From positions 62,001 to 126,000 of the forward strand of contig CAZOEO010000004.1 in the NCBI GenBank assembly GCA_964578885.1: a DNA stretch of 64,000 nucleotides. Direction: 5' to 3'. Both the position numbers and the translations under genes were made by a program. Shown in pieces: positions 18,144 through 26,936 of the stretch. Numbering within the stretch: the first letter of the stretch is position 1; every line of letters begins with the position of its first letter. The DNA comes from CAZRHR01 sp964578885. Its GTDB lineage: Bacteria; Bacteroidota; Bacteroidia; CAIKAF01. Below the pieces are notes generated by a model. That model did no database searches. It was not told the DNA's origin and saw nothing but the letters and a program-made list of their open reading frames with translations.

Positions 18144-18887
18144 ATGGAACAAGTCACAGCGGCACTACTCAAAGATTTTCTCAAACTGGATCAAAAGAAG
18201 GAACGGAATCGCTCTTTAACCTTTGCGGCAGAAGGTCGGAAAACCATTCAGGCTTTGATGGCAATGGGACACCGGCCGCGCTGGGTGGCCGCCACGCAAT
18301 ATGAGTGGAATTTATGGCAAGGCGACAGAGGCTTTAAAGGGTTTTTATTAAACCATGCGCAGGCTGAAAAAATGAGTTTTTTGAAAACTGCGCCCGGTAT
18401 CGTGGCCGTTTTTGATTTTCCCGAAGAACCCCCTTTCCCCGAATCCTTAAAAGAAGATATTGTGATTGCCGATGGCATTAGTGATCCGGGAAATCTTGGT
18501 ACGTTAATGCGAACCATGCATTGGTTTGGGATAAAGCAAATTTGGGTGACCGACGGAAGTGCTGATCCATTTCAACCCAAAACCGTGCAAGCCAGCATGG
18601 GAAGCGTTGGGGCCATGGTGATTCACCGGTTGTCTTCCAAAGAGGCCCGAGAATGGCTGGAAACCCGAAATATTCAACCTTTTGTGCTTCGCCTGGAAGG
18701 GAGCTGGCAACGGCCACCTGCTGGTCCTAAAGTTTGGGTGCTCGGTGCCGAAGCACATGGCGTGGGTCCGGATTTTCAGAATTTTGGAATAGGACTCAGG
18801 CTTCCGGCATCCACTGATGCTCCTCCGGAAAGCTTGAATGTTTCCGTGAGTTTTGCCTGTTTAATGGGTGCTATTCACCTGAAATAA
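18144..18887 (+). CDS. SpoU/TrmH-family RNA 2'-O-methyltransferase
   Basis: A 247-residue SPOUT methyltransferase that transfers methyl from S-adenosylmethionine to a ribose of rRNA or tRNA. The three SpoU motifs are visible: IADGISDPGNLGTLMRT (motif 1), VWVLGAEAHGVG (motif 2) and LPASTDAPPESLNVSVSFA (motif 3), forming the knotted cofactor site. An N-terminal substrate-binding domain (about 90 residues, EGRKTIQALM) is of the L30e-like type seen in RlmB-like enzymes. The target nucleotide cannot be told. It is followed with no gap by the start of a pseudogene. Confidence 0.88.
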   Translation: MEQVTAALLKDFLKLDQKKERNRSLTFAAEGRKTIQALMAMGHRPRWVAATQYEWNLWQGDRGFKGFLLNHAQAEKMSFLKTAPGIVAVFDFPEEPPFPESLKEDIVIADGISDPGNLGTLMRTMHWFGIKQIWVTDGSADPFQPKTVQASMGSVGAMVIHRLSSKEAREWLETRNIQPFVLRLEGSWQRPPAGPKVWVLGAEAHGVGPDFQNFGIGLRLPASTDAPPESLNVSVSFACLMGAIHLK

Positions 18888-19424
18888 ATGAGAAACGCTG
18901 CTTTTATGAAGACATATCAGTTATGTATTTGGCTCTTCCTGGGCCTCCCTGTCTTTTCTTTAGCTCAATAGAGCATTCCACCTACAGATTCTTTACGAAT
19001 TACAGGTAAAGTCCAAAATCCTATGGTTTTCTCTCTGGCAGATTTGGGTACGTTTCCTCAGGCTGCACTTCCGGACTATATTCTTTATAATCATCGCGGT
19101 GAACCGAAAGACACTTTGCATGGATTGCGAGGCATTGCCCTAAAAACCTTACTTACCCCAATCCGTTTTTCTTATGAAAAACCTAGGTAACTGAATGAAT
19201 TTTACTTTGTTTTCCATGCATCAGACGGCTATCGTGTGGTTTTTTCATTCAATGAAATCTACAACACATCTACGGGAAATCAATTTTACATTATTACGGA
19301 GTTAAAAGGAAAGAAAATCAGAGAAATGGAACAAAGAATATTGTTTTTGTCCATGGCGGATTTATCGGCAGGACGATGATACATTAAGGCATTAAAAGAG
19401 ATTCAAGTTCGCCAGTTAGATTAG
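18888..19424 (+). pseudogene. Broken exported protein, molybdopterin-oxidoreductase-like, three in-frame stops
   Basis: One frame from ATG 18888 to TAG 19422 reads as a single protein of about 178 codons interrupted by TAG at 18969, TAA at 19188 and TGA at 19377. The first 27 codons are a good signal peptide (WLFLGLPVFSLAQ). The rest (SLRITGKVQNPMVFSLADLGTFP, then LHGLRGIALKTLL, FHASDGYRVVFSFNEIY, and a last part YIKALKEIQVRQL) has the layout of small periplasmic proteins with a sulfite-oxidase-type molybdopterin-binding domain. No frameshift is needed, and each stop is one C-to-T change from CAG, CAA or CGA. It starts directly at the stop of the methyltransferase gene. Function is presumably lost. 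The family is judged by eye. Confidence 0.7.
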
Positions 19425-19552
19425 TCTGTAGGCCATTTTTTAATCGTTTCACCTGATTCCTTTCTAAGAAATGGCCAAAAACTTGTGTCGGGTTGTAGGA
19501 GAAGAACAGGTCGTTTGGTGTTTTTTTCAAACGATGTAAGAATTTTCCCTTT

Positions 19553-19583
19553 TTTGTAAAGCTTGAGAATCCCCTTATTTTTG
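19553..19583 (+). promoter_or_regulatory. Complete -33/-7 Bacteroidota promoter
   Basis: TTTG at 19553-19556, a 19-nt spacer, then TATTTTTG at 19576-19583. Both boxes are exact. The ATG at 19589 follows the last G after 5 nt, so the transcript should be leaderless. Confidence 0.7.
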
Positions 19584-19588
19584 CGCTC

Positions 19589-20449
19589 ATGAACCAAAAG
19601 GTTTTTATCACTGAATGCCCAAGGGATGCCATGCAGGGCTTTCCGAAGTTTATTGATACTTCTTTGAAGATCAATTATCTGAAAGCACTTTTGCAAGTTG
19701 GGTTCGATGTACTGGACTTTACCAGTTTTGTACATCCCAAGGCCATTCCTCAGATGGCCGACGCTGAATTGGTGGCCGAAGCCTTGTCCGATTATAAGGG
19801 CGCCACGCAACTTTTAGCCATTGTGGGAAATGTGCGGGGGGTGGAAAGATTGCTTCAGTTTTCGAATATTCGCCTTATCGGTTTTCCGTTTTCCGTTTCT
19901 CCTACTTTTTTGGCCCGCAACATTCATTCCGGTATGGAGGAAGCACGCCAGCGGTTATTCGACATTCAGCATCTGGCCCTTCAGCATGAAAAAGAAGTGG
20001 TGGCCTATCTTTCAATGGCCTTTGGAAATCCATATGGAGATCCCTGGTCTGTAGATGAAGTGCAGGAAAGTGTGCATAAGCTGGCGGCATCCGGTATTCG
20101 GCGCATCGCACTAAGCGATACCATCGGGGAGGCGAATCCAGAAGATATTTACACGTTGTTTTCTTCGCTGATTCCTACTTTTCCCGAAGTGCATTTTGGT
20201 GCCCATCTGCACACCCAGCCAGATAACTGGAATGCCAATCTCGAAGCAGCCTGGGAAGGAGGGTGCCGACACTTCGATGGAGCAATTCGCGGATTGGGCG
20301 GCTGTCCCATGGCGAAAAATGATTTGACAGGAAACTTGCCCACCGAACTTTTACTGGACTTTTTGGCTGAAAAAAAATCGATAACCACCATTCAACATGA
20401 GGCTTTCCAACAAGTGTATGCCATGTCCGGGCAGGTTTTCCTTTCTTGA
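19589..20449 (+). CDS. Hydroxymethylglutaryl-CoA lyase-like protein
   Basis: A 286-residue HMG-CoA-lyase-type (DRE-TIM) barrel. Visible features are ITECPRDAMQG at the N-terminus (the family ECPRD block), the metal-binding HLH in GAHLHTQPD, the catalytic Cys239 in GLGGCPMAK, and Asn in NLPTE. The family cleaves 3-hydroxy-3-methylglutaryl-CoA to acetoacetate and acetyl-CoA in leucine breakdown; related enzymes cleave other acyl-CoAs. Length is normal (about 300). No other leucine-catabolism gene lies nearby. Confidence 0.85.
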   Translation: MNQKVFITECPRDAMQGFPKFIDTSLKINYLKALLQVGFDVLDFTSFVHPKAIPQMADAELVAEALSDYKGATQLLAIVGNVRGVERLLQFSNIRLIGFPFSVSPTFLARNIHSGMEEARQRLFDIQHLALQHEKEVVAYLSMAFGNPYGDPWSVDEVQESVHKLAASGIRRIALSDTIGEANPEDIYTLFSSLIPTFPEVHFGAHLHTQPDNWNANLEAAWEGGCRHFDGAIRGLGGCPMAKNDLTGNLPTELLLDFLAEKKSITTIQHEAFQQVYAMSGQVFLS

Positions 20450-20549
20450 AAGTGCATTCGAATCGATTGACACTTTTTGCAACCATATCCTCTTTTTAAC
20501 GGTGATTTCAGGAAAAACATCAAAATCCAGCCTCAATTGCAACATTAAA

Positions 20550-20580
20550 TTTGGATTTAAAAAACGAACCAGTATATTTG
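20550..20580 (+). promoter_or_regulatory. Complete -33/-7 promoter of rpmB
   Basis: TTTG at 20550-20553, a 19-nt spacer and TATATTTG at 20573-20580, both exact. The rpmB ATG at 20603 leaves a leader of about 17 nt that contains a purine-rich GAAGAAGAG. Confidence 0.7.
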
Positions 20581-20602
20581 CACCCTCAAAATAGAAGAAG
20601 AG

Positions 20603-20839
20603 ATGGCTCGTGTTTGTCAAATTACTGGTAAGAAAACCGTTTTCGGAAATAAAGTTTCCCACTCTAACCGTAAGACACGTCGTGTCTTCATGCCCAATCT
20701 TTTTAAAAAGAAATTCTACGTTCCGGAATTGGAAACATGGGTTACGTTGAAAGTGTCTGCGAAAGGTATTCGCACCATTACCAAGATTGGTATATTGAAT
20801 GCGCTGAAGCGTTCTGCTGAGAAAGGTTATTTGGATTGA
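20603..20839 (+). CDS. rpmB: 50S ribosomal protein L28
   Basis: A 78-residue ribosomal protein L28 with the family start MARVCQITGKKTVFGNKVSHSNRKTRR and a KGIRTITKIGI block near the C-terminus. It is a structural part of the large subunit. In many genomes rpmB sits next to rpmG; here it stands alone and is followed after 23 nt by a terminator. Confidence 0.97.
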   Translation: MARVCQITGKKTVFGNKVSHSNRKTRRVFMPNLFKKKFYVPELETWVTLKVSAKGIRTITKIGILNALKRSAEKGYLD

Positions 20840-20862
20840 TTTCCATTAATTCATTATATTGA

Positions 20863-20891
20863 GCCGTCTCCCTACAGAGGCGGCTTTTTTT
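20863..20891 (+). terminator. Terminator of rpmB, abutting the next start codon
   Basis: GCCGTCTC at 20863-20870 pairs with GAGGCGGC at 20877-20884 (one G-T wobble), followed by seven T. The last T is directly before ATG 20892 of the M1 peptidase gene. Confidence 0.8.
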
Positions 20892-22526
20892 ATGAGGTTC
20901 CTTTTTCCTTTTTTGCTGGTTTTCTATTCTCTGAGTTCTGAAGCTCAGTCTTTTACAAGATTGGATACGTTAAGGGGATTTCCCTCGAAAGAACGCATTT
21001 GCTACGATGTGCTTTCTTATGATTTGGTGGTTTCTCCGGATCTGAAAGCGCTTTCACTGGATGGAACCAACCTCATACGTTTCAAAGTACTGAAACGTAC
21101 CAAGGTGATTCAGGTGGATCTGCAACCTCCAATGACCCTTCAACAAGTGCTTTGGAACCAGCGGCAGATCCCTGTGGTCCGTGATTTATCGGCCTGTTTC
21201 ATCCATTTTCCCGAATGGCTCGAACCGGATGAAATTCATGAGGTGTCCATTCATTTTTCCGGCCGCATGCGAAAGGCCCTTAATCCCCCATGGGACGGCG
21301 GTTTTGTTTTTCAAAAAGATCCTAACGGAAAACCCTGGCTTGGCGTGGCATGTCAGGGATTAGGTGCTTCTTCATGGTGGCCATGCAAAGATCATCTTAG
21401 CGATGAACCAGACGAAATGACCATTTCGGTAGACGCTCCATATGGACTTATGGCCGTGGCCAACGGAACGCTCGTGCAGAAGATTTCCATGGAGAATAAA
21501 CTGAGATGGGTTTGGAAGGTGCATTATCCAATCAATACGTACAACGTTACCTTGAATATCGGCGATTACGAATTTTGGTCAGACACGCTTTTCATGGATA
21601 ATCAGAAACCTCTTCCTTTGCGATATTATGTGCTTCGATCTCATCTCCTTCAGGCGAAAAAGCATTTTCAACAGGTAAAACCCATACTTCGGTGTTTTGA
21701 GAAATTGATGGGACCCTATCCGTTTCCTAAAGATGGGTTTGCTTTGGTGGAAACGGCTTACCTCGGAATGGAACATCAATCTGCCATCGCCTATGGCAAT
21801 CAATTTAATATTGGTTATTTGGGATTTGATCGGTCTGGTTTGGGATTGGATTTCGATTTCATTATTGCCCATGAAACAGCTCACGAATACTGGGGAAATC
21901 ACGTGAGTACCGTCGATCAGGCGGATTTATGGATTCATGAGGCATTTGCTACATATACCGAAGCCATGTTGGTGGAATGTCTTTATGGAAAAGCTTTTGC
22001 CGAGGTATATGTGCAAAGTTGGCGCGCCGATGTGCAGAATAAAAAACCCATGTTGCCTCCTTATCACGTAAATGCGCAACCTCCCACCGACATATATTAC
22101 AAGGGAGCGCTAATGCTTCACACGCTGAGACATTTTATTCAAAATGAAGAAACCTGGCAGCATTTGTGGTTGGCGCTTCAAAAGGAGTTTGGGATGAAAA
22201 CGACCACCACTCAAGTGTTTACAGATTTCATATCCAGTTATTTAAAAACGGATTTAACGTGGTTTTTCGACCATTATCTAAAATGGTCCGGACCGCCAGT
22301 TTTTGAATATCAGCTGGAAAAAAGACAAAATCAATGGCATCTTGGATATCGATGGCATACCGTGTATACAGACTTTAGATTGCCCATTCAAATTTCCTTA
22401 GACGGCATGAACTGGCAAACCATCTCACCTGATACCACGTTGGCTTGGATGCCTGTTCCGGATAAATTTATAGAAATCGACACCACCAAAGGCTATTTCC
22501 TGGTGCGGAAAATAACCCGTCGTTAA
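20892..22526 (+). CDS. M1-family metallopeptidase (aminopeptidase N-like)
   Basis: A 544-residue exported zinc peptidase. A signal peptide (MRFLFPFLLVFYSLSSEAQ) precedes the M1 N-terminal beta domain; the catalytic domain has GMEHQS, the zinc motif HETAH at 327-331 and the third zinc ligand Glu350 in WIHEAF, at the correct HExxH-18x-E spacing. Family members remove N-terminal residues from peptides. It ends after a short C-terminal domain and lacks a T9SS sorting domain, so it is probably periplasmic. The ATG immediately follows the rpmB terminator. Its stop codon overlaps the stop of the convergent porQ gene. Confidence 0.88.
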   Translation: MRFLFPFLLVFYSLSSEAQSFTRLDTLRGFPSKERICYDVLSYDLVVSPDLKALSLDGTNLIRFKVLKRTKVIQVDLQPPMTLQQVLWNQRQIPVVRDLSACFIHFPEWLEPDEIHEVSIHFSGRMRKALNPPWDGGFVFQKDPNGKPWLGVACQGLGASSWWPCKDHLSDEPDEMTISVDAPYGLMAVANGTLVQKISMENKLRWVWKVHYPINTYNVTLNIGDYEFWSDTLFMDNQKPLPLRYYVLRSHLLQAKKHFQQVKPILRCFEKLMGPYPFPKDGFALVETAYLGMEHQSAIAYGNQFNIGYLGFDRSGLGLDFDFIIAHETAHEYWGNHVSTVDQADLWIHEAFATYTEAMLVECLYGKAFAEVYVQSWRADVQNKKPMLPPYHVNAQPPTDIYYKGALMLHTLRHFIQNEETWQHLWLALQKEFGMKTTTTQVFTDFISSYLKTDLTWFFDHYLKWSGPPVFEYQLEKRQNQWHLGYRWHTVYTDFRLPIQISLDGMNWQTISPDTTLAWMPVPDKFIEIDTTKGYFLVRKITRR

Positions 22527-23620
22527 GGCTGAACCTGACTTCGCAAGCGTGGGTCCTGATTGCCCCGTGAACCTTTTTTAAAACCACCCAGATTCACTTG
22601 TAGTGAAAAATGATTGGGCGATCCTGCCGGATGATATTCTGCACGTCCGTATGAAAAAGTAAAATGCGAAATCCGTATGCCAAATCCATACGTGAGTCCA
22701 ATGGCTCCCCCGGCTTGCTCTACAGACAGTTCGCCGCTGCGCATAAAATTATATCCCAGACGAATAAAAAGATGCCGTTTGAAAGGCATCAATTCTGCAC
22801 CTAATATAAAGTGGCGAATCAGGTTGCTGCCAAAACTAATGCGGGTATCCACCGTGTCTCCGGTGAGTGGATCTACCTCAAATCTTCCTGTAGCGTCATT
22901 CCAGCCCAAATCCGGACGTTGCAAATTTGCCGTGGTTACCATCAGGCGCAAAGGCAAATGCTCCAGTTCATGGGAGAAACCAGCAACAATTTCAAATGGC
23001 AAATGCTCATATTGCCCGGACGTAAATGGTACCCACTGACTTCCTATATTTCTAAACACCAAAGAAGCGTGGGTTCGGCGGTTTTTAGATTGGTAGGTAG
23101 CGGCCAGATCGAAAGCAGAACCGATGGATAAATAGGATTCGTATTGGCTGTAAATAAATTTGGCCGATGCGCCTACATACAGCAGCGAATCAAAAAAAGA
23201 CCTGCTGTAACCCACCATCAAAGCCTGATCTCTGGCGTAAAAGTTTCCAGTAAACTGACCTGTTTCGTCGGTTCCTTTAAATGCGCCATAATCCAAGTAT
23301 TGAACTCCGCCAAAAAAAGTACCCACCTTTTCCCAATGTCTTGCATAGGCAAAACTTCCATACCCGATATTGGCAAAATAGGCATTAAAAGAGGCGGCCA
23401 CTTGGTGGTGCATCTTGGGATTTAATAAAGAAGGATTCTGGAAAGCCTGGGCCGGATCATGATCCATTAAAGCGACGGTATAGCCGCCCAATGCTTCTAT
23501 TCGGGCACTTTGTGGAAGTTTCAAAAAAGTATAAGTACTCGAGCCCCCCAGTTGACTCCATAACGGAGCCATGACCATCCAGCTCAATAAGAGGACGTAA
23601 ACCGAAATTTTGTTGTTCAT
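22523..23620 (-). CDS. porQ: Type IX secretion system protein PorQ
   Basis: A 365-residue outer-membrane barrel with a signal peptide ending near PLWSQ and the PorQ/PorV-type start GGSSTYTFLKLPQSARIEALGGYTVAL, followed by DPAQAFQNPSLL, a motif of this FadL-like branch. PorQ takes part in the T9SS attachment complex that processes and anchors secreted cargo, of which this window encodes at least three. ATG 23620 is chosen because ATG 23632 would overlap the upstream ABC gene; both give the same signal peptide. It is co-directional with the ABC gene and purB. Confidence 0.85.
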   Translation of the reverse strand: MNNKISVYVLLLSWMVMAPLWSQLGGSSTYTFLKLPQSARIEALGGYTVALMDHDPAQAFQNPSLLNPKMHHQVAASFNAYFANIGYGSFAYARHWEKVGTFFGGVQYLDYGAFKGTDETGQFTGNFYARDQALMVGYSRSFFDSLLYVGASAKFIYSQYESYLSIGSAFDLAATYQSKNRRTHASLVFRNIGSQWVPFTSGQYEHLPFEIVAGFSHELEHLPLRLMVTTANLQRPDLGWNDATGRFEVDPLTGDTVDTRISFGSNLIRHFILGAELMPFKRHLFIRLGYNFMRSGELSVEQAGGAIGLTYGFGIRISHFTFSYGRAEYHPAGSPNHFSLQVNLGGFKKGSRGNQDPRLRSQVQP

Positions 23621-23624
23621 GGCG

Positions 23625-25442
23625 TTATGCATCTTCTAAACCCTCTGCATACAATTTGGCGTACGCGCCCCCTTTGGCCATCAAATCCTCATGGGTGCCT
23701 TCCTCTGCAATATATCCATTTTCCATGAAAATAATATGGTCTGCATGGCGAACTGTACGGAGTTTATGCGCAATAAAAATGGAAGTTCTGCCTTTCATTA
23801 AATTCTGAATGGCCGCCTGAACCAAAGCCTCATTTTCTGCATCTAGAGCCGATGTGGCTTCGTCCATCAACAGAATATCAGGGTTTTTGTAAAGTGCCCG
23901 TGCAATGGCTAAACGTTGCCGCTGACCACCACTGAGTCTGCTTCCCAAATCTCCGGCCATGGTCTGATAGCCCAAAGGCATTTGAAGAATAAATTCTTCT
24001 GCATGGGCCAAACGGCTCGCCCGGGCAATGCGCTCCGGATCGGGATGCTCGTCACCAAACGCAATATTCGCGGCCAATGTATCATGAAATAAAATGGGCG
24101 TTTGAGGTACCATGGCCATGAAACCACGCAGGTCCGATAACTTAAACGCACGTATATCCGTATCGTCCAGATAAATGGCGCCAGACGTCACTTCCTGAAA
24201 TCGGGGGATTAAATCGAGTAAGGTAGATTTTCCTGCTCCGCTTCTTCCCACCAGGGCCACCGTGGCGCCTTTGGGAATGCGAAGATGAATCTGATGCAAT
24301 ACAGGCTGCGATCCATAACTGAATTGAACGTTCTCAAAACGGATTTCTTTGTGAAATCCATTCCAATTTCTTGGATTCACAGGGTCTTGAATGGTATTCT
24401 TTTCTCTTAAAATGGCATGAACGCGTTCCAATCCTGCCAGTCCTTTTTGCATGTTGTAATATGTGGTGGAAACCGCTTTGGCCGGCGCAATCACTTGCGA
24501 AAACATGGCGATGTACGCAATAAATGCAGCTGCTTCTAATTCTGCGTTTAATACCAGATTTCCACCAAACCACATCACGGTAGCAATCACCATACTACCC
24601 ATTAACTCACTCAGTGGAGACGATAATCCCTGACGACGAAAAATGAACTTTCCTACCTGATGCAACTGCTGATTTAGTTGGGTAAATTTCTGCTTTACCC
24701 ATGGCTCTGCCCGAAAAGCTTTGATGACCCGCATGCCACCTAGCGTCTCTTCTACCACCACATTCATGTTGCTCAGAAGTTGCTGCCCTTCTCTGGAAGA
24801 ACTGCGCAAGCTTCGGCCAATTTTTCCTATGATAAAACCACTGATGGGAATCAACACCAGTGCCAACAGGGTGAGTTTGGCATTAAAAGCAAACATGGCG
24901 CCCAAAAAAGCCAGAATGGTGATGGGATCTTTAAACAAAGATACCAGTGAATTTAAAATACTCCATTCTATTTCAAGTACATCCGAAGAAATTCGACTCA
25001 TGATGTCGCCTTTTTTCTGCTCGGAAAAATAGGAAAGGGGTAAGTCTGCCAAATGATCAAACAAATGTCGCCGCAAATCCCGGATAATTCCTGAACGCAT
25101 CGGCGCCAACACATGCATGGCCAGATAGGTAAATAGATTTTTGATGAGAAATAAGGCCACTACTCCCAAACAAATGAACGCCAGTAAAGAGGATTTTTCT
25201 CCGTTTCCAAACCATTGTCCCGCCTGAAAATAAAGCCATTGTAAACCGGACGATAAATCCCAGCTAAAAGTGGGAGCGCTGGCCGGAGGCACCGCCTGAT
25301 CAAACAGAATTTGCAAAAAGGGAATCACCATGCCAAGGCTGACCACACTAAAAAGCGTGCTCAGTAAAGTGAAAAGGAAAAATCCCAGCAAATAAGGCCA
25401 ATATGGGCGAACGTACCCCCAGAAAACGCCGAACCCTTTCAT
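23625..25442 (-). CDS. ABC exporter, fused membrane and ATPase domains (MsbA-like)
   Basis: A 605-residue half-transporter: six-helix exporter domain (residues about 15-310) then an ATPase domain with Walker A GRSGAGKST, signature LSGGQRQR, Walker B ILLMDEATSALD and the switch His in FIAHKL. Homologues such as MsbA flip lipid A core or other lipids across the inner membrane; the lipid substrate is inference. It overlaps purB by ATGA at 25439-25442, so translation is probably coupled. Confidence 0.88.
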   Translation of the reverse strand: MKGFGVFWGYVRPYWPYLLGFFLFTLLSTLFSVVSLGMVIPFLQILFDQAVPPASAPTFSWDLSSGLQWLYFQAGQWFGNGEKSSLLAFICLGVVALFLIKNLFTYLAMHVLAPMRSGIIRDLRRHLFDHLADLPLSYFSEQKKGDIMSRISSDVLEIEWSILNSLVSLFKDPITILAFLGAMFAFNAKLTLLALVLIPISGFIIGKIGRSLRSSSREGQQLLSNMNVVVEETLGGMRVIKAFRAEPWVKQKFTQLNQQLHQVGKFIFRRQGLSSPLSELMGSMVIATVMWFGGNLVLNAELEAAAFIAYIAMFSQVIAPAKAVSTTYYNMQKGLAGLERVHAILREKNTIQDPVNPRNWNGFHKEIRFENVQFSYGSQPVLHQIHLRIPKGATVALVGRSGAGKSTLLDLIPRFQEVTSGAIYLDDTDIRAFKLSDLRGFMAMVPQTPILFHDTLAANIAFGDEHPDPERIARASRLAHAEEFILQMPLGYQTMAGDLGSRLSGGQRQRLAIARALYKNPDILLMDEATSALDAENEALVQAAIQNLMKGRTSIFIAHKLRTVRHADHIIFMENGYIAEEGTHEDLMAKGGAYAKLYAEGLEDA

Positions 25443-26791
25443 GCCAGTCCGGTATAAAATTCTGGTTGAAGCTGACTTAACTCTGCTTTGATGTCATCAC
25501 TCACCGGCAATGTTGCAATCCATGCTCGTAAACTTGCCAAATCCATGGCCTGACCGGTGCGGGTAAAATCCCGGAGTGTCTCGTAAGGTTTAGGAAATCC
25601 TTCTCTACGCAAAATCGTTTGAATGGCTTCCGCCAAAACCATGGGGTTGGCTTGTAAATCGGCCAGCATGACGGCCGGCCGGGCCTGAATTTTATGAATT
25701 CCCGTTCGCAAAGCGTGTAAAGCTATTAAAATATGCGCAAATGGCAGCCCCAGATTTCGTAAAACAGTGGAATCCGTTAAATCGCGCTGAAGCCTGGAAA
25801 CAGGAAGTTTTTGAGCAAAAAATTCTAATATAGAAACCGCAAAAAGTAAATTCCCTTCGGCATTTTCAAAATCAATGGGATTCACTTTATGGGGCATCGC
25901 CGATGAGCCTACTTCTCCAGCTCGGGTTTGTTGTGTAAAATAACCCAGCGAAATGTATTGCCAGATGTCTCGACAGGCATCTACTGCAATCATCGAGATT
26001 CTTTTCCATACATCGAACCGAGCCGCCAGTTGGTCATAATGCTCGATTTGTGTGGTGAGATTTTGTCTTTGAAGTCCAAGCTCATTTTGTAAAAATGCAT
26101 CCGCAAACTCCGGCCAGTCAATCTGCGGATAAGCTACTACATGGGCATTGAAATTGCCGGAAGCGCCGCCAAATTTTCCTTCATACGCTATGTTCTTCCA
26201 TTCTTTCACTTGTTTTTCTAAACGAGCTACAAACACCATAATTTCTTTTCCTAAGCGGGTAGGGGAGGCCGGTTGCCCATGAGTAAAAGCCAGCATGGGA
26301 AGCTCCTTCCATTGTTCTGCGGCTTTCCGAAGTAAATGAATTACCTCCTCTAAAGCAGGCATCATCACTTCTCGCTCCGCATCTCTGAGCAACATCGGTA
26401 TGGCGGTATTATTGATGTCTTGAGACGTGAGCCCAAAATGAACAAATTCCGCGGCATGCGCACTGCACCCTGATTCTATAACCCATTGTCTTACAAAATA
26501 TTCTACTGCTTTTACGTCGTGATTGACCTGCTGTTCCAGTAGTTTGATTTCATCCAGGTCTTTTACAGAAAAATGCTGCAGTTTTTCCTTGATGGCATCT
26601 CTCTGTGCCTCGGTAAGTCGGGGCATTTTGGGAAGGGAAAGGGCATCAAGTGCCAAAAAATAAGAGACTTCTACTTTAACGCGATAACGCATCAGGCCGG
26701 CTTCAGAAAAATAGGCGCGCAGGGGAAAAGTGCGGGCTGCATATCTTCCGTCGGCCGGAGAAAGCGCATGCAAGGCATCGAATGTTTCCAT
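25439..26791 (-). CDS. purB: Adenylosuccinate lyase
   Basis: A 450-residue fumarase/aspartase-superfamily enzyme. It cleaves adenylosuccinate to AMP and SAICAR to AICAR, both with release of fumarate, in purine synthesis. The superfamily signature SSAMPHKVNPIDFEN holds the catalytic Ser loop; HGQPASPT and TSQDINNTA are further conserved blocks. The C-terminal part matches the longer E. coli-type PurB. It is the first gene of purB-ABC-porQ. A TAATTTCG box ends 6 nt before the ATG. Confidence 0.95.
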   Translation of the reverse strand: METFDALHALSPADGRYAARTFPLRAYFSEAGLMRYRVKVEVSYFLALDALSLPKMPRLTEAQRDAIKEKLQHFSVKDLDEIKLLEQQVNHDVKAVEYFVRQWVIESGCSAHAAEFVHFGLTSQDINNTAIPMLLRDAEREVMMPALEEVIHLLRKAAEQWKELPMLAFTHGQPASPTRLGKEIMVFVARLEKQVKEWKNIAYEGKFGGASGNFNAHVVAYPQIDWPEFADAFLQNELGLQRQNLTTQIEHYDQLAARFDVWKRISMIAVDACRDIWQYISLGYFTQQTRAGEVGSSAMPHKVNPIDFENAEGNLLFAVSILEFFAQKLPVSRLQRDLTDSTVLRNLGLPFAHILIALHALRTGIHKIQARPAVMLADLQANPMVLAEAIQTILRREGFPKPYETLRDFTRTGQAMDLASLRAWIATLPVSDDIKAELSQLQPEFYTGLA

Positions 26792-26797
26792 AGGCTG

Positions 26798-26805
26798 CGA
26801 AATTA
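26798..26805 (-). promoter_or_regulatory. Near-consensus -7 box for purB
   Basis: The minus strand reads TAATTTCG, one mismatch from TAnnTTTG, ending 6 nt before ATG 26791. The same octamer precedes ndk. Confidence 0.4.
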
Positions 26806-26883
26806 AGGATTTATGCTTTGAGGATTTCCGTACAACCTTTTCTTAATCTACATGCCAACCACAACTTCTACCCGCTTTTATCC

Positions 26884-26891
26884 TAATTTTG
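26884..26891 (+). promoter_or_regulatory. TAnnTTTG promoter box for uvrA
   Basis: TAATTTTG is an exact match and ends 45 nt before ATG 26937, giving a leader of about 40 nt. No SOS box was recognised by eye. Confidence 0.5.
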
Positions 26892-26936
26892 CGGTCGTTT
26901 TGAACCAGCACAGGTTCCCTGCGTTATTCTAGATTG

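Noticed and set aside
18888..19424. Stop-codon recoding (TGA as Trp or Sec, TAG as Pyl) to rescue the pseudogene
   Set aside because: All three different stop codons occur in the frame, and other genes here use all three as true stops, so loss of function is simpler.
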